Below, piece after piece: positions 32,810 to 45,577 of a stretch of DNA of 56,940 nt. A model generated the notes under the pieces. The model was given only the letters and a program-made list of their open reading frames with translations, made no database searches and was not told the DNA's origin. Within the stretch, counting starts at the first letter, position 1. Every line of letters starts with the position of its first letter. This DNA comes from Geosiphon pyriformis (lineage: Eukaryota > Glomeromycota > Glomeromycetes > Archaeosporales > Geosiphonaceae), in NCBI GenBank assembly GCA_016748015.1, contig JAAOMT010000467.1, forward strand, positions 1-56,940. The letters are read 5' to 3'. Both the position numbers and the translations under genes were made by a program.

Positions 32810-34225
32810 TCATAAATATCCTTCCATTCCAAGCTCGCAATTTCCCATCGTGATTCCAAAATATGGTCCTCGATGCGCTTCTTCAGTTTCAATAACTGAT
32901 CCGCGTTGCCCTGAATTGCATTCCTGATATTTAAATATCAAAGTAATATCTTATTTTTAAATTTCACCAGAATCGTCAAGATTTAAGTTAATAAAAATGC
33001 CTACTGGATTCTCGCCGTGTTTACGTTGATCCGGAACTGGACAGATAAAAACTTGATATTTTTCAATATCATCGCACTCACAGATTTGTTTTGGTATCCA
33101 AAATTCTGTCCCATGATGCCTGAATCCGAGAAATGGATATTTTGGAAGATGTAATCGCGGCACACTATCATTTGCATGAGTAACGCGTGCTATTGTCATA
33201 TTGAAGTGGTTAACGATTAGGGCAAAGTTTTCAACCCCAATACGTGGTTGCCCAAATGTTGCAACTATTGGAATAACTTTCCAGAGCTCAGTATTTTCTC
33301 GAGCTAATTCGTTATGCATTGCTAATGCTGCCATAACTGCGTATGCTATTGATTTTTTTCCAAAGGATTGGTTAAAAATTTATTATGGGTGAATTATTTA
33401 GACCAATTGGGAAAATATTAATTGAAAATCTAGAAACCTTAGTCATATACTTTATCCTGTTACCTACCACCACCAATTCCATGACCGATAAAAAAAACTG
33501 GAATCTTTTGTTCATCCCTTTTTGATACCAAATTTATTAATCGACGAAATAAATCTGGTATTATATATCTCATATCTGTATACCATTCATTGTCCACAAG
33601 AATGTTACGATGTTGCTTATAAGATAGGCCGAACTCAAACTGTTTCAATACACTCTTTCGCCGATTCCATTGTTTTGTGGTGTATTCTGGTCCCTTGAAG
33701 TATGCACTTATTTCTTGTGTATGGGGATCTACATAAAGGTCCCCTGACACGGAATTTGATTAAAATATTAGCGTCAATTTGAGCATTTGGGAATAAATTC
33801 AATTTGAATTAGAATTTACCAAATTTTCCAAATGGTAAATTTCCAATGAATCGCCGAGAATCACAATAAGGTAAATTTGCGATTTTTGCCATTTTCGATA
33901 GGAAAATTTTATCCTGTAGACTGGCTAATCTTTTTGGTGGATATTTTTCGAATGCTGTAAATAAACTATGTACCCTCTTGATATTTTCTCCCATTTTTGT
34001 TTTATCTTCAGGCATATCATCACTTGAATATTCTTTGCGATAACTTGTAGACAACCTCCGAACAGAGGAAGTTTCAGATGTAGATTTTTTCGCCCAAAAT
34101 ATTGGTGAATATCCTTGAGTGTCATTGTATGAATTTTTATCATTTATTGAACCGATCGTATTTGACCGAAATATTATATATGTTATGATAGAGATGATTG
34201 CTAGAAAGGGTAATAAGTGACACAT
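32810..34225 (-). CDS. Class 3 (fungal) lipase-like protein with Gly in place of the nucleophile Ser, 378 aa, four exons
   Basis: Exons are 33820-34225, 33468-33743, 33005-33345 and 32810-32923; introns are 76, 122 and 81 bp with GT-AG ends and all phases agree. Residues 1-20 are hydrophobic (signal peptide or anchor). The family blocks are ANLPYCDS, the elbow IGHGIGGAYAVMAAL, VATFGQPRIG, Asp287 in HANDSVPRL, and His358 in AHRGPYFGITMGNC. The elbow normally reads GHSLGG; here residue 224 is Gly (codon GGA). Asp and His of the triad remain. Without Ser the protein should not act as a normal triacylglycerol lipase. It may be a non-catalytic homologue or recently inactivated. Exon 4 is needed to supply the catalytic His block; stopping at the TAA at 32957 would lose it. 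Confidence 0.85.
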
Positions 34226-34862
34226 TTCAAAAATTCAACAAAAGAAGAGAGTACCGAGATTTAAGTTCAAAAATGAAAGCTCATTTAATTTTCATGATTT
34301 GGTGACGAAACTGATTTTCTTTCATATTGATACAATCGATCATAAATATTTTATTTTCATTAATTTACAAATAATTATATATAGATCATCAAAATATATT
34401 TGATGTCGGAATAAAATTTGACTACTTTATATAGAGTAGTTTAAAACCTTTTAATGAAAAGTTTTTGCGTGAGAATTGACAATTATTGAGTTTAATTGAA
34501 TGTTTCCTTGGGGGATGAGAACCTTAAAAATTTGGGGGCTGATTTAATTTCGAACTCTTTAATAGAACTTGGAAAAAAGAATTAGTCATTATAATAGACA
34601 CAACAAATCGGTTGTGAATTTTTAATAGTAGTACATAACAGCAAAATACTTCTTTTTAAAGTTTCAAAATAGTTGTAAAATAAAAAATTAAAATAATAGA
34701 TAAATTAAATTTTGAGACTTGGATATATATATAAGGGAATTTTATCACTTTTCAGATTAAGGACTTATGAGTAGAATAAATTAAAATTACAATTACAATT
34801 ACCAATTATTTCAAACTTAATAGCACTTGTCTTTAAAAATGAATAATCTTAATTTGAGTTAA
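34226..34862. other. Lipase upstream region, no gene seen
   Basis: The first 200 bp form the lipase promoter side; TATATATAG near 34378 is a weak TATA candidate. The rest is AT-rich spacer. Confidence 0.4.
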
Positions 34863-36167
34863 AATCTTTTTGAAGTTTTTAATACCAGCCGACCATTTAT
34901 AGAAGCTTTAAAGTCAAATTTAGATAAATTAAAGTTCATATTTCATCTTGTATTCACAGATGTTGTCTTTCTAACCATTCCTTTTCAAAGCCAAAAATAC
35001 GTAATCTGACTTTCGGAATTAGGAAATGAGTAATTCAAGCGATCCAAAGTCTTCATGCCAAATGATTTCAAATTTTTTTTTCACTTCACACCATCAAAGA
35101 TTGAGTTACTTGTGATCTTAATAGCAACGATGTTGTCTCTAGAATGTGCTTTGAATTTTAAACCCTAATTTTACCAAAGGATTTTAAATTTTTCTCTTGT
35201 GAAATATCATCGAATTGATTCAAAATTAAATTTTTTAGATGCGACCAAAATGCCGCCCGGATCAATCAGTCTTCAGAATTGCTCTATTTAGTCATTATTT
35301 TATACAAGTGTCCCAATTTTTCTTGTTGTTCAAAGGAGGACATTGGACGTGTAATTCCAGGTAATCTAGTTATTTGATATTTGATCAGCTTGGATGAGGC
35401 TTTTGGTTTTAAATCAAGATACAAAAATTTAGTTCAAATTTTAAAATTTAAGTAATAGCTTTCTCAATGATTCAGTGACTGGAGACAATTACTGGTTTAT
35501 TATTTGATCCAGATTCAGAAATTTATGGAATTCAAACGGCACAGTTTGACGGCCAGAGAAGGTATTAGACACTCGCTAAATAAAAAATCTCAAAAAAAAG
35601 TCGAATATGTCTTGCCAATCATGGTATTGGAGAAGGTTTGGTATATTCTTTACTTTAAAATTGTTGAAAAGTTGAAGCAGTCATTCTTTCTTTAGAAATT
35701 ATGAATTTACAAATGAGAAAGACCTAACTAAATTAATTTTACAGCCTACCAATCCTCGCAGCCTTATAGCTCTTCGACAAGGAAATAAATTTTTGAGCAT
35801 TCAAGCAATGGTTATTACGTTTGCAAGCAACTTATTAATTTCTCCTCATTTACCAGCTTAACGAGCATTATAGCAGGCCAGATAATACACTTCACGACTA
35901 AATTTCCCGTGGCTTTCTTCAAAAAGACATTTTCTCGATTTCCAGCATTGATGAACCGAATTTTAGATTGATTATTCGAATTGTGAATGTAGCTCGGAGA
36001 ATGCGAATTCAGTTTTTGAAAAGGGAAGATGGGACAAAATTTTGGGTGTTATAGTGAAAATCGGGTTAATTGATTGTATAACTACTGATGATGAAGCTCG
36101 AGATTTTTTATCTATTGATTTCTTTAGTTTTGAACCTTGTTTTAGCAAGGCATACCAGGACATCTAA
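34863..36167 (+). pseudogene. Decayed coding fragments, family not recognised
   Basis: Four coding-like pieces lie in order on the plus strand. 34863-35009 has NTSRPFIEALKSNLDKLKF then VFTDVVFLTIPFQSQKYVI. 35479-35658 has TGLLFDPDSEIYGIQTAQFD, GQRRY, a TAG, TLAK, a TAA, then KSRICLANHGIGEGLVYSLL, all in one frame. 35745-35861, after TTACAG, has PTNPRSLIALRQGNKFLSIQ then AMVITFASNLLISPHLPA. 35967-36167, after TTTTAG, has VFEKGRWDKILGVIVKIG then LIDCITTDDEARDFLSIDFF. The internal stops show that at least piece 2 is broken. The pieces may come from one gene or several. Composition is clearly richer in G+C than the flanks. No family was recognised. Confidence 0.4.
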
Positions 36168-36490
36168 TTTGACTCGAAACCGGCTTGTACCCTATAATGA
36201 CAAGACTAAGAAACGAAAAGTTGTAAATTGTAATAATTATTGATGCATTTGTTTAACTATTATTGTTAAATGTTTTGCTTTTTGATAAAGACTATTTTAA
36301 GTTTTGTTTTTGATTTTTTTGACCAAGTTTTAATTTTATGATAATTAAATTTATATAAAAAAATGTATCAATCAAAACCATATTGAAAAAAAAAACATTT
36401 TTTAGAAAGACCCCTTTTTTTATACTAAAATATTATTAATTTTGTTTTTAAACTTTCAATTTATGAATTAAAAGTATTATTATAATTATA

Positions 36491-36522
<32 letters not shown>

Positions 36523-37166
36523 CATCATCACCCTCATCATCATCATCATTATCATCATCATCATCATTATTGATAATTCGGATTTTTTAAAATATTTAAT
36601 ATAAATGATTTTTCATATCGAGAGAATATTACGGAAATGACCACATGCTAAAAGTATTTTATTGTTAAACTATATGATCAATCAAACGAATATGAATATT
36701 TAGTTGTAGTTTCATTTGATGAATAGATTTTCTCATGATGCATCTACAATATAATCTTGAAATGAAAACTTGAAATCTCTGTGGGAAGGCGAAAGATCTT
36801 TTAGCAAATTATTCATTTATTAATGAAAAAGCAAAAAAAAGATATATCAATAGAAATTAAATTCGAATTCCAGTTTTGGCTTTGATTAGGTCATAGGCAT
36901 GCGAAATGAGAGCAGAAAAGATTGAATTGTTCAATTTCGTATAAAGTCCTCAGAATTTTAAGATCAAGGCTATCCTATTGAGAGATATTTTGTTGCGTGC
37001 TCTTAAACATAATAGATAAACAAAAGAAAAGCTTTAGTAATTGCACATAATTATGTTTAAGTGACTTTGCTTTTCTTCGGACAAATAAACAATTTATTTT
37101 AAATAAAAAATATATAAATTAATCAAAAAAGTTTCTTTTAATTTAAATGAACAAAACTTTTTATTT
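36168..37166. other. Spacer with trinucleotide repeats
   Basis: Contains the ATT/CAT repeat at 36484-36572 and otherwise AT-rich sequence without a gene. Confidence 0.45.
36484..36572. repeat. Compound (ATT)n-(CAT)n microsatellite
   Basis: About ten ATT units pass directly into CAT units with ATT interruptions. Confidence 0.9.
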
Positions 37167-37879
37167 TTATATCATTTGCAATTTTAAGAAGTGACTTTTG
37201 TAAATTGCCCTTGGATAAATATTTATCGCAGGTTTGTTGCCCTTATCGTGCTCCTCAGTTCCCTTACGATTCTTTAAACTGTACTCTTCCAAGACTCCTA
37301 TTTGTAGACTTATAATAAATCTCTCGAGCTCAACGATTCAAAATGGAATAAGGGAGATAATTAATATCAGCATCCATTGTGAGCTTTAATTCATTTAAAC
37401 CTTCTGATGGAATTTCTTCTTTTTTCGCTGTTGTTTCGATCATGTTCAAATATTTATTTTTAGAACGAGAGACGATAAATATTCCACATATCACATGTCA
37501 TTATAAACACATAATCGAGTGAATCCTTATCCCGTCATTAATTAATTAACAAATATAATTTGAAAAAGGTGTGTTCATAAATTTTATTGTCGCAACTTGT
37601 TTATTTCCAAAATATTCGATTTCGGCATCATATTTTATTAATTTCTTCATCTACCCATATAGATTTATAGATTTAAATTCTTTATATTTTGCTAACTGCT
37701 TCATTCCTTGAAATTTCCTTGTAAACTTCTAAAATGATGCTTTGAACGCTTTCTAGACTTGTCACAATTAGGAATTTATTAATAAATTCTTTTCTTTGGG
37801 AATTTATCCTTGTGACCATCCCCCTTCTTTCTATAAAGCAAATTGAAATAGATTTTATCGAATATAGTTTTAAATTCAA
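37167..37879 (-). pseudogene. Decayed coding fragments on minus strand
   Basis: From 37879 to 37682 the frame reads RRGMVTRINSQRKEFINKF then LESVQSIILEVYKEISRNEA, preceded by a possible acceptor CTTTATAG. From ATG 37443 the next piece reads MIETTAKKEEIPSEGLNELK then LTMDADINYLPYSILNR and stops at TGA 37330. A one-base frame change then gives ELERFIISLQIGVLEEYSLK, NRKGTEEHDKGNKPAINIYP, to TAA 37167. The charged, low-AT composition suggests former coding. No family was recognised. It may also hold two unrelated remnants. Confidence 0.35.
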
Positions 37880-40800
37880 TTTGAACTTTTGAAAGATAAA
37901 GTTTCTTTTTAAAAAATTTTATTCACAACTTGACCTTATATTTCTATGAGTAAAGGATTAATTTGACTATTTTCTCCTTAGCCTTAAAACTTCTTATAAA
38001 CAACTTTTTTTAATACTCTAACTATAGATGATATACTTAATTTTAGAACCTCTTGCTTTAATTTGATTTATGGTCCAATTAATTAAAATTGGCCAACTTA
38101 TCAAATAATCCGAAAGAAGCCGTGAATAGATTTTATAAATGATTGACATTTTTTCATTATTAAAATAAAAGCTTTATTATTATTATAAAAATTAGTTGAA
38201 TACAAAGTCATTTTAATCAGTTGCTTATAGGTATAAGTTTTTATAAAGGTCGAAGGATAATTAAAATCTCAAATTCGGAAATTTTTAAAATAGAATTGGT
38301 TTTGTACTACAATTAATTACTTGCGAACTAAAAATTATTTTTAAATTTCAATTGAAAATTTATATTAAGTTTAATCACTCTTTTAAAGACCCAAGTAGTT
38401 TAAAAAATTTGCTGAATTTTCAGAAAACTATTTAAATCCATTGAATAAATTAAAATAAGTTATTGTTTTTTCAAAAACCATATTTTCTTGAAATTCTATT
38501 TTTATTTAATAGGAATTTTAATTTAAAATTTAATTCAAATAATACATTTACTACGTTTATTTAATAAATAATTTTACTATTTTTTCATTGAATCTATTCA
38601 AAAGAAATATTAATTTGTTAATAATATTGATCTTCTTTCTTTGACCTTATTTTCGAAAAATAAAAAAAATAAAATAAAAAAAATTAATACCATATTTATC
38701 AATAAAGTAATAAATATTTGGAAAAAATATTCTTGATTGAATTGTTCTTAAAAATATAAACAACATAATGTTTTACGATATTAAACCACCAAAATTAATA
38801 TATATTGTTATGGTTAAAACTTTTAGTTTTTAGTTATATTGATTATCCAATTATATTTATTCACATGTATTAGCTACCATATTTTTAGAATAAGTTATTA
38901 ATGTAATTTTTGACTTGATCAAAAACTTGATTATTGACTTAGTCATTAATTTGGACATTGATTTTATTATTGACCTAATTATTAACCAAATCATTGATGT
39001 AATTACTGACTTGATTATCGAGAATATATAAATAAGATTTCCTAAAGCTATAGAAATTCATTCCAAACTAGAATTATTTCCTTAGTTACAAGATTAATAA
39101 AATAATTTCAACTTACTTATGTTCATAATACTATTATTTTTCTTTTTTTTATTTGTATATTATTAGCTTTTATAAAGCATATTGAATAAATGTTTACTGA
39201 AAAGTACAAACAATATCTGCTATTGAATTATAAGAGTGCTAACATGATTCATATAATTATAGCAGCTGTGTTATTCTTTTGTTAACAGTATAAACTATCT
39301 TTCAACTTTTAGATTCTTTTATTACTTTTGGAAAGAATAATAACTGAGATATTTAAAAAACTGATCTTGTATATTAAATTCCTAAACTTTTTTTAGTTGA
39401 ATTTTCTTTTGATTTTTTTTTGTTATACAATATTTGTTTTACTTTGTTATCTATTAATGTGTTATTGTGATTTGTAATAATATATATATTATTATACTTT
39501 ACTGAATATAATTTAATCACTATTTATAAGTTACAGCATATATATATATTTAAACATAAATGTGAATATGCACTTTTTACACATAATTACTTGAATCAAT
39601 TAAAACTAGACCCATTACAATTTTTTAATTAAAAACTGAATTTGTTACATTAAGTTTTCTTAGTTTTTGTTATATTTTAAAGCAAAATTTAATACGTTTA
39701 TTAAAGCATATTGTATTATTTAACAGTTTACAAATGTGAACAAATAATATATAGCTTTAAAACAATATAATTTTATTATTATTTAATACACCAGAATTTT
39801 AATTTAGTTTTTATTAATAAATTAGCTTATAACCGGTTCAAGTCTTTCCACAATTATGCTATACAACTGGTTAAATCAGCCATTATTATAACCAAACTCT
39901 GAATTTGTATTTCAAAATAAGATAAGTCTTTTTTTTAAAAAAAATACCACAAGTGCGTGGCAAATTGATTAACAGTTTAAGCATATCAAATTAAATCAAA
40001 CAATTGGTTAAAATAATATGTTTTAAAATTAGAAGAAATAATTTATAGATTAAAAACAACTAATTGAAATTTTAACATTATAATAGTACTAAGAACCAAG
40101 AATTTTTACAAAATATGACTTTTAAAAAAATTCCAGTTTTAATAACAGCTAGCTTAAAAGCTTTCTGGTTTTTTGAACAATAATTTTTTTCTAATTTAAA
40201 ATAGGAATTTTAATAGTATTTATATAAAAATTAATTAATAAATCAGAGTTATATTAGCTGAAACTAAGTTTTTGAGATAAACCATAACATATTACCACAA
40301 ACCAGTTGTCTAAGTTGAGAACAAAGTTATTGTTTGCTTTCGAATTGAAATTTATTGTTAATATTAAGATGGGTGAAACAAGAGTGATAAAAAAGTTAAA
40401 ACTTCATTTTTTTAAAATCCAAGCTGGGTTCATAAATACTGGTTACAGAATCAAGATTTTCAAAAAATACAAAATTGCTGCTTTCTGGTAAATGAAAGAA
40501 GAAACAATTTTCAAGAATAACAAAGAAAATGGTTGTTATTTTCTTTAGTTATAATTGCAAAAATAATGGTTGTTTTTTTTTTGCTCTGATTGTGAATTTA
40601 AAAACAATTTAATTATTTATATAAATTATTAAAAATGCTGTTTAATTAAAAAATTGAAAAACTATTCTAAACATATTAAATTAACTTAAAAAATATAATT
40701 ATAAAACAAGTTATAATACAGCATTTAGCTAGATGCTTGTCAAAATAAAACCAAAAAATCTTTAAATTTGGTATAAATAATTGAAATTTAAAACACTCAT

Positions 40801-41197
40801 AGAATTCAAACAGTTTAAAATTGAACACTATATAATAATTAAATTAAATTTTTTTTTCAAAGAATTAGTTTAATTTTATTGATTTTAAATTTGAATTCAT
40901 TTAATTTTTTTAATTTTAAACTAAAATGTTATTTAAGATTAATTATTTAATTCCTGTCTGAAATTAAAAAATGAATTTGTTTAAAAATGGCTTAAAATAA
41001 AATAAAAAAAAAAATTAATTCAATATCTGTTAAAACATCTTAAAGTCTTAATGAATTATTTATGTACTGTTGGTTTTTGTTCAAATTAAAATAATAATAA
41101 TAATGAGTATGCTTAAGAAATGATGTATAACAACAAAAGTTTTTAGTTCTATTCAATATTTCTTAACATTCCAAGTTTTGGGACAATTTTTATGAAT
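37880..41197. other. AT-rich desert
   Basis: Apart from the 12-bp repeat at 38912-39019 I see only AT-rich sequence. The small open frame at 40306-40491 has no domain. The character resembles the deserts at 16-22 kb and 52-55 kb, so a shared decayed repeat is plausible. Confidence 0.45.
38912..39019 (+). repeat. 12-bp minisatellite, nine imperfect units, translating to a 4-residue period
   Basis: Units begin GAC, GAT, AAC or AAT and mostly end ATT. In the open frame 38894-39031 they read DLIK NLII DLVI NLDI, then DFII DLII NQII DVIT DLII. Unit length is constant at 12 bp although the bases vary. Confidence 0.75.
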
Positions 41198-41349
41198 CAC
41201 ATCAGTCATATTGTAAATTCGATTCTCCTTATTATATCCATTTTATTATTATTGTTGAAGAATATCCAACTTCTTTAAGACGAGTAGGAACTTTAGCAGT
41301 AGCTATTAATTTTTCGATTTATACAATTAAACCTGTGATTTTGGTGTAG
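41198..41349 (+). pseudogene. Coding fragment, possibly from a membrane transporter
   Basis: An open stretch reads YYIHFIIIVEEYPTSLRRVG then TLAVAINFSIYTIKPVILV and stops at TAG 41347. The YPTSLRRVG motif with hydrophobic segments around it resembles the loop of major-facilitator transporters (usual form YPTxxRGxG). The resemblance is weak. No companion exons were identified. Confidence 0.3.
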
Positions 41350-42565
41350 TAAATATTTCCGAACTTCATTACATCAACCCACTATTAATCTAAAATTCTA
41401 TCAGCTCACACTTGAAGGGGGGAACGGTTTAAGAATATTTTCAGACTCATGAAAACAATTAGAATTTTAAAATCTCAGATTTTTCCTAGAAAGCAATAGT
41501 TTTTCCCTGATTTTCAACTGTCAACCATGTGGCAAATTTGCTTATTGATGTAAATTTTTAACGGTTTGTTTGGGTAAATAAGCATTTTCAATTAATTTTT
41601 AACAAACATACCCTGCAGTAACTTTAATGTTTTCCCGTAAGGTTAGCCTTTTCGAATCTAATGGTTAAATTATTTCACGCTCGATCCCAGTCATAACTTC
41701 AGGGTATGAATTATTATCTGTGAAGAAAATCTTTGAGTTCGTCAAAAGTAAATTTGTTTCCGAACAATATGTTTACAGCTCTCTATTCTTTTTATCTCCA
41801 AATAAAGGACTATTTTCCAGGATACAAAATGTCGTTATCTTTTACTATCAAATAGATTTACAAAACTGAGTAAATTCTTTGCAAGAGAAAAGTAACTTTA
41901 TAAGGGTTTGAAGATTCCTGATTTCATAATAAACATGACGAAAGCCTCAAAATTTCAGAGAAACACGATTTTTACGTTCAAAATTTTTTCTGATCGAATC
42001 TTTGCTAATCGTCAAGTAAAGTCATATGAAAATTCAAAAATTAGGATGCCATTCCCCATTCCCGAATATATTTAAAGTCGATTTCAAACATCCAATTATG
42101 AGTTAAGATTCTTCCAAACATGTGTTCATTTTGAGCATTTTTACAGGTTTGATGGAGTAAAAAAACTGTATTTCTCATCTTGATCGATACACCTTTTCTG
42201 TTTTAATTATGAGAAAATTTGATTATGATAAATTTTCATATACTCAATAATCGACAAAGTGAATGTTATCATCTTGACCTATTCTTTTTCATCGTATTTT
42301 CATTTTTGCGTTTGATTGTCTTGATATATTTTTCTTGGGGTTGGAGACAGTTTCTAATGATAATACTTTCATCGATAAGAAAAAAACAGATAAGCTATTT
42401 GGAGCACATGTAAAATATTCAAAACAACGATAGTCCATTAAAAAACGATTTTTTTCTTTGAAGGTATTAAATAAGGGGCTTTTACCTTTTTTTTCTTCAC
42501 CAAGTATTCTTTCTTTTTCTATACACTTTTTAAATAATTTTTAATAGCCCTTAATAGTTGAAAGG
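41350..42565. other. Spacer with a possible minus-strand coding remnant
   Basis: On the minus strand about 41770 to 41600 gives ILFGNKFTFDELKDFLH, then after a frame change DNNSYPEVMTGIEREII, then PLDSKRLTLRENIKVTAGYV. These bits look coding but have no recognised family. The rest (41880-42560) shows no gene. Confidence 0.3.
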
Positions 42566-42647
42566 TTCGTCAAAAGATTCGCCAGCCGTTTCGGCTGAGG
42601 TGAGAGAGATGTGGGATGACATGAGGAGTTGATATTAACTTGACGAA
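42566..42647. other. GC-richer inverted-repeat segment, possible hairpin
   Basis: CAGCCG, TTT, CGGCTG (42583-42597) is a perfect 6-bp stem with a 3-base loop. An outer pair TTCGTCAA (42566-42573) and TTGACGAA (42640-42647) is also perfectly complementary. It is not a tRNA. A structured transcript or regulatory site is possible. Confidence 0.35.
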
Positions 42648-43120
42648 TCTTCAACGGACACTACAAAACATTTCCTTCAAACGTCTTTTATGCTTTTATT
42701 TTTCTTTGTTGAACAAGGACAAAAACTTTTCACAGAGCAAAATTTTTTCCCAATACTTGATTTCTAAAATCACACATAAAATGATGAACTAAACCTTAAA
42801 TGATCATTTTTAATTTTTTTCTAAAATTCTTTTGGAAGGAACAATATAAATAAACCAACGTAAATTTTGCGATACCTTTTACTTTTGACTACTTTGGTTC
42901 AACCAATTTATCAGATAGTAATTTGATTAACTCATTTTCATCACCTAACTTTCCTTTGTATATTTTTATTCAGAGAACTTATACTTATAAATATAAATCC
43001 CATGCTATATAGAAAATTTCTTGATTTTAATTACACTCTAAGCTCATTAGGAGTATTATCATTAATTTTCCACTTTTTAATCCCAAAAAGTAACCAAGTT
43101 CTCAGGAAGCTTTTTAAACA
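42648..43120. other. AT-rich spacer
   Basis: No gene or element seen; the right part may be the promoter of the exon-like piece that begins at 43121. Confidence 0.35.
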
Positions 43121-45577
43121 ATGACGACGAATTTAATTACAAAGAAGATTGAAGAATCTGTCAATACATTCTAAACTAAACAACATGAACTTCTTGAAGA
43201 ATATCTTCATCTCAAAAGACATCGCTGTCGGTATGTATCTATTAATGGTTCGAACCCTTAGTTATTAATAGATTGATCTATCTTTTATTTGATAAATGGG
43301 GTGATCCACCTATTTTATCAATTTAATCAATTAGGTGATGGATTAAAAATAAAAAATAATAATATATTGAATTTTTATTAGATTCTTGGGATTTCAAAGT
43401 CGTATAGTTCCTTCCTTAGGAATAAGTATACATAACATCAATTTTTTGATTGGTTGGTTGCTCTGATATGTATTTCAGGAAATTCAATTACAAAAATCAA
43501 AATTAAATTCAATTGATTTCCTCTGGTGGTGTTGAAAGGCAAAGGTTACCCATGGGTTCTCAGAGTTTTTTGAAGAGCTCACCCAAAATATGGTTGCATT
43601 AAGTTGCTAACCTTCACGTCTAAACCCATTTTTTGGTAACTATTTTAAGTTAATTTTCAAACATCTTTAGGCATATATTCCCAACATCTCTAAAGATATT
43701 ACCTAATCACTTAATGGGAAAAAAATATAGAATCGGGTTTCATATAACTATTTTCAACTTGGCATGATAACGATATCGACCAGTTGTCGTTTTTTAATAT
43801 TGCTCAAGAGGTAATTGTAATAATCAATAATAATATTTTTATTTTATATTGACTTGAGTTAATCTTCAACTTCTTGAATCAATTTTAGCAATAATTTTCA
43901 TGCACTTGGCGGCGTTCGTAAAAGAGCTCTATCAAAAAACCACATGGAGATAGGCAAAGGTACTGTTTCATCGGGTTATAGAGTCAAAGTCTACATAGTA
44001 GTAGTAAGTTGTTTGACCGATATGAGAAATTTTACAGATGCAAAATCTAAAAACTTCCAAATTCTCATGTAGTATGAACGGTCGCTCCTTAAAAATACTA
44101 GATCAAACATGTGAACATGCACAACTAAAAATCGCTTTGGTCGATATATGTGGCTTTGCACTTACAACATTCAATTCCACCCAACATTTTTCCCATTTTG
44201 TTGTTTATTGACTATACTATATCCTTGAAAAGTTGAGGCATGCCCTTTAAAACTTGGTTGGTTGCATAGTCTAAACAATTCTCATCACAATTATCAGACC
44301 CTATCAATGTATATAATTTGTATAGATGTTTTTAAAAATTTATTTTTTTCAGTAAACTTCACTTAATGCATCTAGATTAAATCGCACGTTATTCCCTCCC
44401 TTCCCCCACCCATTTTTTTTTCTTTTCTTTTCTTTATTAATTTCAATTAATTCCTTTCTGTTCTGTCTTTGTTCATTCAGTTTTCACCTAATCTTTCGTT
44501 CTGTTCGTGAATTTTTGATTTTCTTTTAATATCTCATACTTCTCCAAGGGTTTCGTCCGAGTTTCCAAGCGTTTTTTCTTAAATTCACCTATTTTTTTTG
44601 AACCATTTTTGTGACTAGTCGTGAATATTTACCCTTTAAAGGTTTTCGAGAAAAGTTTTTTTACGACTTGTTAATCGTTGCATCATTCGTATCGTTCATA
44701 AATATGCAATCCCTTTCCTTTTTAAAGTTGCAAGCTTACATCTAGATTATACACACATATACTTCATAAGCACGTATTCTAAGATAACAACACTTTTATA
44801 ACGTTCTCTTTTTCTGCGCAAAGACTTAATATCTAAACGTTTTAATTCCTTCTGAGACCCAAACAGATTTGCACATTTTCTTTTCCTTCGCTCAAACACA
44901 TTCCATTACCTATTTATTCTAAAAAAAATTTATTTTAAAACACTAAAAGGTTCAAAGAGGCATAAAAAAACTTTTTCATTCATTTTATTTTTTCGACACT
45001 TATCCACCCAATCACTTCATTGCCTTTTCTTAATCTTTTGAAAAAACATGGAACATAATAGTTTCATATTGGAATGTACTATAAGCAAAGAATGATGTGT
45101 AATTTTCGATTTAATGTTTGAGTTTTCCTTGACGATTTTTCCTAGAATAAGCTTTTACTGTTCGTCTTCGTATGAATTAGTTTACATAATCTTTGTTTCC
45201 GCTCCTACTTTTTATAATACCACTATTTAACTGGGTTTTGTTAATTTTTCAAAAGAAATCAATATTTGATAACTGCAAATTTTTTATAATGGCTTGATGA
45301 ATCTGTGGCTAGTTAAAGCTACCTGCAAAATGTCAATCTCTTTTTACGTAATTATAAGAAATTGAAAAAGGTTTAAAAGCTTTATTATCTTTAGGATGAG
45401 AAATTTTAGCTTATTCCTTATCTTCAAAAGGTTTTTTTTGTTAAAATATTTAATTTAGTAATAACTTTAGGAAAAGGAAATTGGTGTACAACAATCTGAT
45501 GCGCTCTTGACCAACTTCCTTCAACTGCTGAATCATCTTTATGTTGTAGCTTTCTTGTCGCATTTTATAAAACCATG
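43121..45577 (+). pseudogene. Scattered exon-like fragments, family not recognised
   Basis: The first piece, 43121-43230, starts ATG and reads MTTNLITKKIEESVNTF, an in-frame TAA (43172), then TKQHELLEEYLHLKRHRC before GTATGT. Further pieces are 43539-43610 (AKVTHGFSEFFEELTQNMVA), 43890-44072 (NNFHALGGVRKRALSKNHME) and 45471-45577, after TTTAG and before GTGAGC (EKEIGVQQSDALLTNFLQLL, NHLYVVAFLSHF). Between them, 44390-44900 is strongly pyrimidine-rich, as in some fungal promoters. The pieces may belong to one interrupted gene or to unrelated remnants. The early stop argues against an intact gene. Confidence 0.3.

Noticed and set aside
42555-42660. Possible tRNA at the hairpin island
   Set aside because: It lacks a cloverleaf: no acceptor stem pairing, no T-loop GTTCRA in the right place and no anticodon arm.
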